Part shown: positions 36,594-46,177 of the stretch, piece by piece
How positions within the stretch are numbered: the stretch's first letter is position 1
Layout: every line of letters starts with the position of its first letter
Source: Paraburkholderia podalyriae
GTDB taxonomy: Bacteria > Pseudomonadota > Gammaproteobacteria > Burkholderiales > Burkholderiaceae
Assembly: GCF_014397785.1 (NCBI RefSeq)
Contig: NZ_VZQQ01000002.1
Coordinates: forward strand, 62,001-126,000
Direction: 5' to 3'
Length of the DNA: 64,000 nt
Notes under the pieces: model-generated
The model's database searches: none
What the model saw: the letters and a program-made list of their open reading frames with translations, nothing else
What the model was told of the DNA's origin: nothing
Program-made: the position numbers and the translations under genes

Positions 36594-37760
36594 ATGACGG
36601 AAATCACGGCCGTAGTCAGCATCAGGATTGCAGATATCACGCGTCTGACCCACATATTCGGCGAGGAATCGACTCAACAGGCTCTCACTCAGTTCGGCGA
36701 GGAAGCAACGGCTTTGCTAAATCGGCTGCTGGCTCAGCATCAGGTAATTGACCGATATCGTTCTGATGTCGACGGAAATTGCTCTGCGTGTTTCCGCGTG
36801 CTGTCGGGAGGCTTGCCGCGTGATGCCAGCGAAGCGGCGCAGGCCATAGAAAAGGCAGGGCGTCATCTGATTCGCGAGCGGCTACTTGCTATTTTTGGCG
36901 GCGGGACAGGCGCCCGGATCAACTGCGATCTGTCGGTGTTCGTTTTGCCTTCCGAAGCAGTCGCAGGAGATGCCAAAACGGGTTGGTTTCAATGGACGAA
37001 AGATCAATCGAGGTCCCAACCGAAACAACAACATAAAGACCGGGACAACTCATCGACCAGAGTGAGAGCAATTCTGCGCGAACGCTCCATACAGACCGTG
37101 TTGCAGCCGATAGTGCGCATTAAAGACGGTGCAGTGACGGGTTTTGAAGCCCTTTCCAGAGGTCCGCAACGGACGCCATTTGAACGCCCGGACGTGCTGT
37201 TCGACGCGGCTCATGCGGCCGGCTGTGCCGTAGAGATGGAATTATTGTGTGCCGAATTGGCTCTCGAGCGCACCAAAGGCAAGCTGCCGCCCGGGAAGTT
37301 TTTGACCATCAATCTGGGCCCGGATGCCTTGACCCTTGCCGCGGAAAAACTGCCGTTGGCAGGCCGGCAGGAAGTCATGTTCGAACTCACCGAGCACTTA
37401 CCGCTCAACGAAGCCGAGGGTTTGCGAGAGGCGGTCGAACGCCTGCGTACCATCGGCATTGGCTTGGCCCTGGACGACACGGGCTGCGGGTTCGCAGACC
37501 TCGATACCGTCCGTCTGTTGAAGCCAGAAATCGTCAAACTGTGCATTACCGTGATCCGCAATGCCGATAAGGGTGCGCCCTTCGCAGCCGCTATTCGCGC
37601 GTCGGCTGAACAGCTCTGTAAGCTCGGCTGCAAGGTGCTTGCTGAAGGTGTCGAAACGGCAGCCCAGCACGACGCATTGCAGAACTGCGGCATCGAACTT
37701 GCGCAAGGGTGGCTTTACGGCAAGCCGGCGGCCGTTGCGTCATTGCCAGGCGGCAGATGA
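36594..37760 (+). CDS. EAL-domain cyclic-di-GMP phosphodiesterase with degenerate N-terminal domain
   Basis: Probably hydrolyses c-di-GMP. The C-terminal EAL domain starts near residue 160. EAL is at 185-187, the metal-binding Asn is in LTINLGP, ExTE is present as ELTE, the Asp pair is in LDDTGCG, with AEGVET and AQGWLYGKP near the end. These catalytic positions look intact. The N-terminal 120 residues look like a GGDEF-type fold without the GGDEF motif. The start at 36594 (ATG) was taken; TTG at 36585 is possible. No membrane segments. Divergent from the 59-residue gene. Confidence 0.85.
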   Translation: MTEITAVVSIRIADITRLTHIFGEESTQQALTQFGEEATALLNRLLAQHQVIDRYRSDVDGNCSACFRVLSGGLPRDASEAAQAIEKAGRHLIRERLLAIFGGGTGARINCDLSVFVLPSEAVAGDAKTGWFQWTKDQSRSQPKQQHKDRDNSSTRVRAILRERSIQTVLQPIVRIKDGAVTGFEALSRGPQRTPFERPDVLFDAAHAAGCAVEMELLCAELALERTKGKLPPGKFLTINLGPDALTLAAEKLPLAGRQEVMFELTEHLPLNEAEGLREAVERLRTIGIGLALDDTGCGFADLDTVRLLKPEIVKLCITVIRNADKGAPFAAAIRASAEQLCKLGCKVLAEGVETAAQHDALQNCGIELAQGWLYGKPAAVASLPGGR

Positions 37761-37925
37761 CCCAACGGCGGGTTCGCAAAACGATTTCGAAAGAACTGGC
37801 GCGCACCGAAGCGCACTGAACACCGCCGCCCGCGCACAGCGTTCCGTTGACGCGACAGCTCTATCGTTTAACGCTGATTTCATTCTCACGGTAGGCAGCC
37901 GCTCGAACCCCGTTGCATTTTTCCG

Positions 37926-40190
37926 CTACGTCCGTTTCAGCAGCGACGTATCCACCGGTAACGCACGAATCCGGTGACCGGTCGCATTGAAGATCGCGTT
38001 GCAGATGGCCGCTGAAGTCGGCGGCACGCCCGGCTCGCCAACACCGCCAGGCGGCGCATCGCTCGGCACGATATACACGTGTGTCTCGGGAACGGAATCG
38101 ATACGGGCGACCTGGTAGTCCGTGAAGTTCGATTGCTCCGACGCACCGTTCCGGAAAGTGAGTTCACTGTATAACGTGTTGCCGAGCGCCATCACCACCG
38201 CGCCCTCGAACTGCGCAACAACCCGATCGGGATTGACGATGCGCCCGCAGTCGACGGCCAGATCGACGCGTGTCACACGCACCGAACCGTCGTCGGCCAC
38301 CTGCACATGCGCTACCGCGGCCACATAACTCAGGAAGCTGCGATGTACCGCAATCCCGCGCCCATGCCGCGCCGGCAATGCGGTCGACCACCCGGAGCGG
38401 ACAGCGACCGCGCGAACCACGGCCGCATAGCGGGCGGTGTCGATCGGGTACTCGTCGATCGACGCGCCGTAGTTCGGGTAATCGACCCCCAGTGCATGCA
38501 GATCGACATGCCGCGGCGTGCCGAGCAGCGTGAGCAGGTGCTGCACCGGATCCTGCCGCGCGGCCGCCGCAAGCTCATCGACGAACGACCCTAACGCGAA
38601 GCCGTGGGGAATGTTGTACACCGATCGATACCAGCCGATGCGCGTGTGTGCGGAGGCGGCGCCGTTCTCACACCGCACGTTGGCGATGTCGTAGGGCATA
38701 TCGGTCACGCCCTGCCCCAATTCCCCCGCCGCCCCATAGCGGACATCGGCCTTGAATGTCGAACTGATGGACGGAAACACCGTGCGGTGCAACCACGCGA
38801 CCGACTTGCCTTGCGCATCGAGCCCGCCTTCCATGTGCTGGGCGCACACCGCATGGAAATAGTCGTTGTGCACATCGTCTTCGCGAGTCCACGTGAGCTT
38901 CACGGGCGCGCCGACCTCGCGTGACAGGAATGCCGCCTCGGCCACGTAGTCAGGCTTGGACTTGCGGCCGAAGCCGCCGCCCAATAACGTGACATTGATC
39001 GTCACGGCCGGCTCCTGCACGCCGAGCACCTGTGCCACGGTCGTGCGAGCCTGCTGCGGATTCTGCGTCGCGGTCCAGACTTCAACCGCACCGTTCGCAT
39101 AGGACGCGGTCGCGGCGAGCGGCTCCATCGCCGCATGTGCCAGGTGCGGCACGTAGTAGTCCGCCGAGACATGGTGGGCGGCGCTCTTTAGCGCAGCCGC
39201 TGTGTCGCCGTTGTTGCGAACGATTTTGCCCGGCTGCCGCGCGGTGTCCTCGAGCGCCTTGCGATAAGCCTGACTGTCATACGAGGCATTCGGCCCAAGG
39301 TCCCAGTCGAGCCTCAATTTCCGCCGCCCTTGCATCGCGGCCCAAGTGCTGGTTGCCACCACCGCGATGCCGCCCAGCGGCTGGAATCCGGCGGGCAACG
39401 GCGCAGCGGGAATGCGCACCACATGCAGCACGCCGGGCACTTTCATCGTTTCCGTCGAATCGACGCTCTTGAGCGTCGCGCCATAGACCGCCGAACGTTC
39501 GATCGACGCGTACGTCATTCGGGGCAATACGACATCGATACCGTATGTCGCCCGGCCGTGGACGATGTCGTCGAGATCGACGATCGGCAGCGACTTGCCG
39601 ATATAGCGCCAGGTACCCTCGTCTTTCAGATGCAGCGTGTCACGGCCCGGCACCGGCTGACGCGCCGCCGCCGTTGCGAGCGCGCCGTAGGCCACGCGCC
39701 GCCCGCTCGCCGCATGCACGACATGACCCGGCTCGGTGTGGCAGGTCGCCGGCGCCACGCGCCATTGCACTGCGGCCGCCGCCACGAGCATCTGCCGGGC
39801 CGTGCCACCTGCTTCGCGCAATGGCTGGAAGAACTGGCGGATGCTGCGCGAGCCATCGGTATTCTGGTCGCCATACTTCGCATCGCCTTGTGCCTGCACG
39901 ACCTTGACGGCGTTCCAGTCGGCATCGAGTTCGTCGGCAAGAATCATCGCGAGGCTGGTGCGGATACCGGTCCCCATCTCCGAACGATGCACGACCAGAA
40001 TGATCTCGCCGGACGGCGCGACCGAGACGTACACGTTCGGTGCGAAAGCCGCTTTAGCGCCATTCGCGGATGACAGCACGCTCGCCGCGAGCGCGGTGCC
40101 CGCGCCGCCGATCTGCAAGCCCAGCACAACCCCACCCGCCAAGGTCCCTTTCAACACCCCGCGCCGACTCAGATTGACGATTTCGCCCAT
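37926..40190 (-). CDS. Molybdopterin subunit of isoquinoline-1-oxidoreductase-type hydroxylase (IorB-like)
   Basis: Large catalytic subunit of a two-subunit xanthine-oxidase-family enzyme that hydroxylates N-heterocycles or oxidises aldehydes. The 754-residue product has a twin-arginine leader (SRRGVLKG), then IorB-type repeats. MPT contacts include LLGGGFGRKSKPDYVAEAA, and the catalytic glutamate lies in GVGEPGVPPTSAA near the C-terminus. The start at 40190 overlaps the iron-sulfur subunit stop by one base. No FAD subunit is encoded, which is normal for this class. Substrate unknown. Confidence 0.9.
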   Translation of the reverse strand: MGEIVNLSRRGVLKGTLAGGVVLGLQIGGAGTALAASVLSSANGAKAAFAPNVYVSVAPSGEIILVVHRSEMGTGIRTSLAMILADELDADWNAVKVVQAQGDAKYGDQNTDGSRSIRQFFQPLREAGGTARQMLVAAAAVQWRVAPATCHTEPGHVVHAASGRRVAYGALATAAARQPVPGRDTLHLKDEGTWRYIGKSLPIVDLDDIVHGRATYGIDVVLPRMTYASIERSAVYGATLKSVDSTETMKVPGVLHVVRIPAAPLPAGFQPLGGIAVVATSTWAAMQGRRKLRLDWDLGPNASYDSQAYRKALEDTARQPGKIVRNNGDTAAALKSAAHHVSADYYVPHLAHAAMEPLAATASYANGAVEVWTATQNPQQARTTVAQVLGVQEPAVTINVTLLGGGFGRKSKPDYVAEAAFLSREVGAPVKLTWTREDDVHNDYFHAVCAQHMEGGLDAQGKSVAWLHRTVFPSISSTFKADVRYGAAGELGQGVTDMPYDIANVRCENGAASAHTRIGWYRSVYNIPHGFALGSFVDELAAAARQDPVQHLLTLLGTPRHVDLHALGVDYPNYGASIDEYPIDTARYAAVVRAVAVRSGWSTALPARHGRGIAVHRSFLSYVAAVAHVQVADDGSVRVTRVDLAVDCGRIVNPDRVVAQFEGAVVMALGNTLYSELTFRNGASEQSNFTDYQVARIDSVPETHVYIVPSDAPPGGVGEPGVPPTSAAICNAIFNATGHRIRALPVDTSLLKRT

Positions 40191-40642
40191 CACGCCTCCG
40201 ACGCTGCCGCCTTGATGGCGGCCTTGATGCGTTGATAGGTGCCACAGCGGCAAACATTGCCGGACATCGCTTCGACGATCTGCTCGTCACTCGGCTTCGG
40301 CGTCTGCTTGAGCAACGACGCGGCCTGCATGATCTGTCCAGGCTGGCAGTAACCGCACTGCGGCACATTGGCGGCTTTCCACGCGCGCTGCACCGGGTGA
40401 TCGCCGCCTTTGCCGAGTCCCTCGATGGTCGTTACGGGCTTGCCCTGAACATCCGCCAGTGCGGTCACACACGAACGCACAGCGACACCGTCCAGATGGA
40501 CCGTGCATGCGCCGCACGCACCGACCCCGCAACCGAACTTGGTACCGTGCAGCCCGAGCAGATCACGGACTGCCCACAGCAGCGGCATATTCGCATCCGC
40601 ATCGACGTTGTGATGCACGCCGTTCACAATGAGTTCCATCAT
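40190..40642 (-). CDS. 2Fe-2S subunit of isoquinoline-1-oxidoreductase-type hydroxylase (IorA-like)
   Basis: A 150-residue electron-transfer subunit with two clusters. The plant-ferredoxin-type site is [16 protein letters not shown] plus a later cysteine; the second site is CGYCQPGQ with CRCGTY. GAGG lies six bases before the first ATG. It is paired with the molybdopterin subunit through a TGATG overlap and presumably crosses the membrane with it as a folded complex, since only the partner has a Tat signal. Confidence 0.92.
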   Translation of the reverse strand: MMELIVNGVHHNVDADANMPLLWAVRDLLGLHGTKFGCGVGACGACTVHLDGVAVRSCVTALADVQGKPVTTIEGLGKGGDHPVQRAWKAANVPQCGYCQPGQIMQAASLLKQTPKPSDEQIVEAMSGNVCRCGTYQRIKAAIKAAASEA

Positions 40643-40713
40643 CTGATTCCTCGTAGTCGACGCGAACGGCCCGAAGTCGTCATGCGCCGTATCGCTTTAT
40701 CCGCACAAACCGG

Positions 40714-41025
40714 TCAGGCTCTCGCCTGATAGGCGTTGCACCATCCCGCGCCGCTCACCTGCTTCGCACCGAACAGCGCGCAAAGCGCGCTCGTGTCGGC
40801 TGGCTTGCCCTGATAGAACTGGCAATTCGAGCAGCGCTGGGTGGCGCTGAAGCGCGGATATTTCGCGTGATCGACGCGCGATGCGTCGGTCCGGTAGCCG
40901 AGCGCCTGCGCGGCCGGATCGCTTTCCTGAAGCTGCGTGGGCGCGGCCCACGCCGTGCCGCCGGTCATTGCCAGCGCCGCGGCGCCAACGGTATGCACAA
41001 TGAAATTTCGTCGATTGGTTCGCAT
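40714..41025 (-). CDS. High-potential iron-sulfur protein (HiPIP)
   Basis: A small periplasmic 4Fe-4S electron carrier. The 103-residue precursor has a Tat signal (TNRRNFIV). The mature part carries four cluster cysteines in RCSNCQFYQGKPAD, ALCALFG and AGWCNAYQ, the standard HiPIP spacing, preceded by the usual YPRFSATQ. The start at 41025 is preceded by AAAGGAG. It lies between the aldo/keto reductase and the IorAB genes on the same strand, so it is a good candidate electron acceptor for the hydroxylase. Confidence 0.9.
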   Translation of the reverse strand: MRTNRRNFIVHTVGAAALAMTGGTAWAAPTQLQESDPAAQALGYRTDASRVDHAKYPRFSATQRCSNCQFYQGKPADTSALCALFGAKQVSGAGWCNAYQARA

Positions 41026-41041
41026 GTTCAATACACTCCTT

Positions 41042-42040
41042 TCACGACACCAGAACACGTTGCGGCGGCGCCATAAACTCCGGGCCTACCGGGTCCTTGA
41101 CGAATTGCGAGACGATCGCGTCGATTTGCGCGAAGGCCTTGTCGTCGAGTCGCCAGCCGAACGCGGCTTCGAGTCCGTCCAGTTGCGACGGACGGCGCGC
41201 ACCCCACAGCGCGATCGTCGGGCCGCGGTCCAGCACCCAGCGCACGGCAAGCGCAAGCACCGACTTGTCGAAGTTATCGCGCGCGAAGACGTTCAGTGCT
41301 TTCACAGCGTCGACATACTGCTGACGACGCGGCGCACGGAACTTCGGGTCATGTTGACGCAGATCGTCGCCCTCGAAACGCGTGTCGGCGCCGATGCGCC
41401 CCGCCAGCAATCCGCGGCACAGTGCGCCATAGGCGAGTGCAACCAGCCCATGCTGTTTCACATAAGGCAGCACGTCGCGGTCGATGTCGCGTTCAAACAG
41501 GTTATAAGGCGGCTGGGTGGTGGACAGCGGCGCCACGCGACGGAACGCGTCCATTTGCGCCGCAGAGAAATTGCTGACGCCGAGCGCGCGAACCTTGCCT
41601 TCCTTGCGCAGGTCGTCCAGCACCGCGGCCGTCTCTTCGATTGGCACGAGCGGATCGGGCCAGTGAACCTGGTACAGATCGATGTAATCTGTCCGCAAGC
41701 GCCGAAGTGTATCCTCTACTTCATGACGAATACGCTCCGGCGAAGCATTGCGAAATACCTTGCCGTCCTGCCATTCGAGAGCGACTTTAGTCGCGATGAC
41801 TGCCTTATGGCGATATCCATCGGCCAGCGCTTTGCCGACGATTTCCTCCGACGCGCCGAAGCCGTACGCCGGCGCCGTGTCGATAAGGTTCACGCCGCTG
41901 TCGAGCGCCCGGCGGATCACCGCAATCGAGTCCTTCTCATCCGTGCCGCCCCACATCCATCCGCCGATCGCCCACGTGCCCAGGCCGATACGCGATACAG
42001 GCGTCGATAAACCCTCAACTTCAATTGTTTCAATAGTCAT
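41042..42040 (-). CDS. Aldo/keto reductase
   Basis: An NADPH-dependent carbonyl reductase of 332 residues with the TIM-barrel AKR plan. DTAPAYGFGASEEIVGKAL carries the catalytic Asp and Tyr, ATKVAL the lysine, and YQVHWPDP the histidine. The C-terminal nucleotide site includes ALWGARRPSQL. AGAGAG precedes the ATG. First gene of the unit AKR, HiPIP, IorA, IorB (16-base gap to the HiPIP gene) and divergent from an HxlR regulator gene that may control it. Confidence 0.9.
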   Translation of the reverse strand: MTIETIEVEGLSTPVSRIGLGTWAIGGWMWGGTDEKDSIAVIRRALDSGVNLIDTAPAYGFGASEEIVGKALADGYRHKAVIATKVALEWQDGKVFRNASPERIRHEVEDTLRRLRTDYIDLYQVHWPDPLVPIEETAAVLDDLRKEGKVRALGVSNFSAAQMDAFRRVAPLSTTQPPYNLFERDIDRDVLPYVKQHGLVALAYGALCRGLLAGRIGADTRFEGDDLRQHDPKFRAPRRQQYVDAVKALNVFARDNFDKSVLALAVRWVLDRGPTIALWGARRPSQLDGLEAAFGWRLDDKAFAQIDAIVSQFVKDPVGPEFMAPPQRVLVS

Positions 42041-42185
42041 GCGATGCTCTCTGGTTAAAGCGCCGCATCCATGTCGAATGCGGTCCGAGAAAATGCGACG
42101 TGCCCAAAGGACGGGCAGGCGAGTCGATTATTTCAGCCGCATCCGGCGATCACAAGAAGGCACCTGAAGGTTCCATACTTTCCCC

Positions 42186-42641
42186 ATGGAAACAAATTGC
42201 TACGACGGCCCTCACGCCGCCGAGAACCCACAGAAGAAAACCGATGACCTCGCGCGCAACGTCATCGAGCAGATCGCCGACAAGTGGACGATCCTCGTGA
42301 TCGACGCGCTGGGCACCCATGGCGAGATGCGTTTCTCGCGGCTACGCGACGAGGTGGGGGGCGTCAGTCAGAAGATGCTCACGAAGACCTTGCGGCAACT
42401 CGAGCGCGACGGTCTCGTCACGCGCTATGTGCATCCCGTGATACCGCCTCGTGTCGACTATCAGTTGACGCCGCTAGGACGCAGTCTGCTCGACAAGATC
42501 TGTGGGATCTGGGACTGGGTGGAAGCGCATATGACGGAAATGGAATCGGCGCGACGGCAATTCGATCTCGGCGAAAAGCGTACCGATCGCGCGCCTTCGA
42601 ACCGGGACGCGGGGTCCGGCTCGGAAACCCGCCTGGAATAG
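42186..42641 (+). CDS. HxlR family transcriptional regulator
   Basis: A 151-residue winged-helix regulator. IADKWTILVIDALGTHGEMRF and VSQKMLTKTLRQLERDGLVTR are the HxlR signatures. Relatives respond to reactive carbonyls, quinones or redox state. It is divergent from the aldo/keto reductase gene (145-bp shared promoter region), which suggests control of the AKR, HiPIP and IorAB operon. A cysteine (Cys5) near the N-terminus could be a redox sensor; this is inference. Confidence 0.87.
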   Translation: METNCYDGPHAAENPQKKTDDLARNVIEQIADKWTILVIDALGTHGEMRFSRLRDEVGGVSQKMLTKTLRQLERDGLVTRYVHPVIPPRVDYQLTPLGRSLLDKICGIWDWVEAHMTEMESARRQFDLGEKRTDRAPSNRDAGSGSETRLE

Positions 42642-42918
42642 CCGAACGCGTTGGCAGCGCGCTTGCCATGGGTGGTCGAGTCGCCGGTGTCTTCCTGAAC
42701 CGTCTCGAGAGACGCGAGGCCGGCCACGATCGATAGATCGCGCGTGAGTCCTCACGTCACCGCAAGCTCGAATCGACGCCCACATAACGGAACGGTAATC
42801 CAGCCGACCGCGCCCCGTAAGGGCTCCACCATCAGACTCCTGAGTCGAGAAGCCCGCGTCACGCGCTCTGACAGCGCGGGAACGCCGTGCCTTCATGGCC
42901 TCATTTCAGGAACCCGTC

Positions 42919-45900
42919 ATGTGGATTGTCCGGCTCGCGCTGCGCCGCCCTTATACCTTCGTGGTCCTTGCGGTGCTGATCCTTATCGTCGGCCCGCTTG
43001 CGATACTGCGCACGCCGACCGATATCTTCCCGAACATCGATATCCCGGTGGTCAGCATCGTCTGGACGTACAACGGCTTTTCCGCCCAGGACATGGCCAA
43101 TCGCATCACGTCGAATTACGAGCGCGCGCTGAGCTCGGACGTCGACGACATCGAGCATATCGAGTCGCAATCGCTGAACGGCGTCTCGGTGGTGAAGATC
43201 TTTTTCCATCCGGGCGCGGACATCAATCGCGCGATCGCCGAGGCAGCGTCGAACTCCGCATCGATCCTGCGCGTGCTGCCGCCCGGCACGCTGCCGCCCA
43301 ACATCATTACCTATAACGCGTCGACGGTGCCGATCCTGCAACTCGGCCTCTCCAGCGACACGCTCTCCGAACAGCAGCTCTACGACCTCGGCAACAGCCA
43401 GATCCGCACGCAACTGGCGACGGTACAAGGCGCGTCGGTGCCGCTGCCGTTCGGCGGCAAGGTCCGGCAGATCATGGTCGATATCGACCCGCGCGCATTG
43501 CAAGCCAAAGGCCTCGCGCCGATCGACGTGGTCAATGCCGTCAACGCGCAGAACCTGATCCTGCCGGGCGGCACCGCGAAGATCGGCACGAAGGAATACA
43601 ACGTGCAGATGAACGGCAGCACGGACACCGTAGCCGCGCTCAACGATCTGCCCATCAAGACGGTGGCGGGCGGCGTGGTGTATGTGCGCGACGTCGCCCA
43701 GGTGCGCGATGGCTACGCGCCGCAAACCAACATCGTGCGCAGCGACGGCAAACGCGCCGCGCTTCTGACCATCGAAAAGTCCGGCAGCGCGTCGACGCTC
43801 ACCATCATCCAGCAGGTCAAGGCGATGCTGCCGCATATCGTGGCCGTCTTGCCGAGCGCGCTGCACGTCACCGCACTGTCGGATCAATCGGTGTTCGTGA
43901 AGTCGGCCGTCGTGGGCGTGGCGCGCGAAGCGCTGATCGCCGCCGCCCTCACCGCGTTGATGATCCTGCTTTTTCTCGGCAGTTGGCGCGCCACGCTGAT
44001 CATCGCGGTGTCGATTCCGCTCGCGGTGCTGACCTCGCTGATCGCGCTGTCCGCGCTTGGCCAGACCATCAACATCATGACGCTTGGCGGCCTCGCGCTC
44101 GCCGTTGGGATTCTCGTCGACGACGCCACGGTCGCCATCGAAAACATCACGCATCATCTGGAGAACGGCGAGCCGCTGCACGACGCGATCCTGAACGGTT
44201 CCGGCGAAATCGCGGTGCCGACGTTCGTATCGACGCTGTCGATCTGCATCGTGTTCGTGCCGATGTTTCTGCTCTCAGGCGTGGCGCGCTATCTGTTCGT
44301 GCCGCTCGCCGAGGCGGTGGTGTTCGCCATGATCGCGTCGTACTTTTTCTCGCGCACCCTGGTGCCGACGCTCGCGATGTACCTGATGCGCGCACGCAGC
44401 AACGCGCTGGTGGCGGGCAATGGACCGATTGCGCGCCTGATCCGCTTTCAGGCCGCCTTCGAACATCGCTTCGAGCGGCTGCGCGAACGCTATCGCGGCG
44501 TGCTCGGCGCGGCGATAGCGAGTCCGCGGCGGTTCATCGCGATCTTCCTGCTGTTATGCATCGGCTCGCTCACGCTGGTGCCGTTTGCGGGCCGCGATTT
44601 TTTCCCCGCCGTCGATACTGGCGAGATCCGCCTGCATCTGCGTGCGCCGACCGGCACGCGGATCGAAGACACCGCGCGCCTCACCGATGAAGTCGAAGCG
44701 CGTGTGCGCAGCATGATTCCGAAGCAGGAACTCTCGGCGATGCTCGACAATATCGGCGTGCCGGTGAGCGGGATCAATCTGACCTACGACTCATCGGACC
44801 CGATCGGCCCGGAAGACGCCGACGTGATGATCACACTCGCGGCGAAGCACAAACCGACCGCTCAATATGTGGCAAGACTGCGCACGACGCTCGCCAAGGA
44901 CTTCCCTGGTGTCACGTTCGCCTTTCTGCCCGCCGACATCGTCAGCCAGATACTCAACTTCGGGCTGCCCGCGCCGATCGATATCCAGATCGTCGGCAAC
45001 CGGCTCGACGCCAACCGCGTCGTGGCGAACCGCCTGCTCGCGCAACTGCGCGGCGTGCGCGGTCTCGTCGATGCGCGTATCCAGCAGCCCGGCGATGCCC
45101 CCGCGATCAACGTCAACGTCGATCGTACCCGCGCGATTCAGGCCGGCCTGCTGCAACGCGACGTGTCGCAGAACCTGCTGATCGCGCTGTCCGGCAGTTC
45201 GCAGACCACGCCGAATTTCTGGCTCGATCCGCACAACGGCGTGAGCTATCCGCTGATGGCGATGATGCCGCAGTACGACATCAACTCGTTGCAGGCGCTC
45301 GCCAACATTCCGGTCGCGCAAACCGGAGGCACCGGGTCCGGCGTGATGACCACGGCCGCAAACACGGGCGGTCCGGCGCCGCAAAACCTGCTCGGCGCAT
45401 TGAGCACACTGACACGCGTCACCCAGCAAGCCGTCGTCTCGCACTACAACGTGCAGCCGGTGCTCGACATTTTCGCGTCGACGCAAGGACGCGACCTCGG
45501 CGGCGTGGCAGCGGACGTCACCCGGCTCGTCGATCAGATCCGACCGCAATTGCCGCCTGGCGCGTCGATCGTCATGCGCGGCCAGGTGCAGGCGATGCAC
45601 GACTCGTTCAGCGGTCTTGCGAGTGGCCTCGTGTTTGCGATCGCCCTGGTCTACCTGCTGATGGTCGTCAATTTCCAGTCGTGGCTCGACCCGTTCATCA
45701 TCATCAGCGGCTTGCCGGGCTCGCTCGCGGGCATCGCATGGATGCTGTTCAGCACCGGCACTCGCCTGAGCGTGCCGGCACTCACCGGGACGATTCTGTG
45801 CATCGGCATCGCCACGGCCAACAGCATTCTCGTGATCAACACCGCGCGCGAATTTCACCACGGCGGTAAGCCGCCGCTGCGGGCCGCGCTCGAAGCCGGT

Positions 45901-46158
45901 TTCAGCCGCTTCCGTCCAGTGCTGATGACCGCGCTCGCCATGCTGATCGGGATGCTGCCGATGGCGCTCGGCCTCGGCGATGGTGGCGAACAGAACGCGC
46001 CGCTCGGACGCGCCGTGATCGGCGGCCTCGCGCTCGGCACGGTGTCGACCTTGCTGTTCGTCCCGGTCGTCTACGGGATGGTGCATGCATGGCTCGACAA
46101 ACGCCGCGCGGCGCGCATCGACAGGCAAGAATCCGGCGTTCCCGCCCGCACTCATTGA
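42919..46158 (+). CDS. RND efflux pump inner-membrane subunit (HAE/AcrB superfamily)
   Basis: A 1079-residue pump, a close paralogue of the one at 20413: the same RRPYTFVVLAVLILIVGPLA first helix, TPTDIFPNIDIP, and TM4 GGLALAVGILVDDATVAIEN. The start at 42919 has CAGGA seven bases upstream; ATG 42895 is an alternative. It leads a pump, adaptor, channel operon and is convergent with a two-component pair at 48963-51100. No regulator precedes it except the HxlR gene. The TM4 aspartate pair points to organic substrates, not metal ions. Confidence 0.92.
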   Translation: MWIVRLALRRPYTFVVLAVLILIVGPLAILRTPTDIFPNIDIPVVSIVWTYNGFSAQDMANRITSNYERALSSDVDDIEHIESQSLNGVSVVKIFFHPGADINRAIAEAASNSASILRVLPPGTLPPNIITYNASTVPILQLGLSSDTLSEQQLYDLGNSQIRTQLATVQGASVPLPFGGKVRQIMVDIDPRALQAKGLAPIDVVNAVNAQNLILPGGTAKIGTKEYNVQMNGSTDTVAALNDLPIKTVAGGVVYVRDVAQVRDGYAPQTNIVRSDGKRAALLTIEKSGSASTLTIIQQVKAMLPHIVAVLPSALHVTALSDQSVFVKSAVVGVAREALIAAALTALMILLFLGSWRATLIIAVSIPLAVLTSLIALSALGQTINIMTLGGLALAVGILVDDATVAIENITHHLENGEPLHDAILNGSGEIAVPTFVSTLSICIVFVPMFLLSGVARYLFVPLAEAVVFAMIASYFFSRTLVPTLAMYLMRARSNALVAGNGPIARLIRFQAAFEHRFERLRERYRGVLGAAIASPRRFIAIFLLLCIGSLTLVPFAGRDFFPAVDTGEIRLHLRAPTGTRIEDTARLTDEVEARVRSMIPKQELSAMLDNIGVPVSGINLTYDSSDPIGPEDADVMITLAAKHKPTAQYVARLRTTLAKDFPGVTFAFLPADIVSQILNFGLPAPIDIQIVGNRLDANRVVANRLLAQLRGVRGLVDARIQQPGDAPAINVNVDRTRAIQAGLLQRDVSQNLLIALSGSSQTTPNFWLDPHNGVSYPLMAMMPQYDINSLQALANIPVAQTGGTGSGVMTTAANTGGPAPQNLLGALSTLTRVTQQAVVSHYNVQPVLDIFASTQGRDLGGVAADVTRLVDQIRPQLPPGASIVMRGQVQAMHDSFSGLASGLVFAIALVYLLMVVNFQSWLDPFIIISGLPGSLAGIAWMLFSTGTRLSVPALTGTILCIGIATANSILVINTAREFHHGGKPPLRAALEAGFSRFRPVLMTALAMLIGMLPMALGLGDGGEQNAPLGRAVIGGLALGTVSTLLFVPVVYGMVHAWLDKRRAARIDRQESGVPARTH

Positions 46159-46177
46159 TTCCGACGAGACCTCGCCC

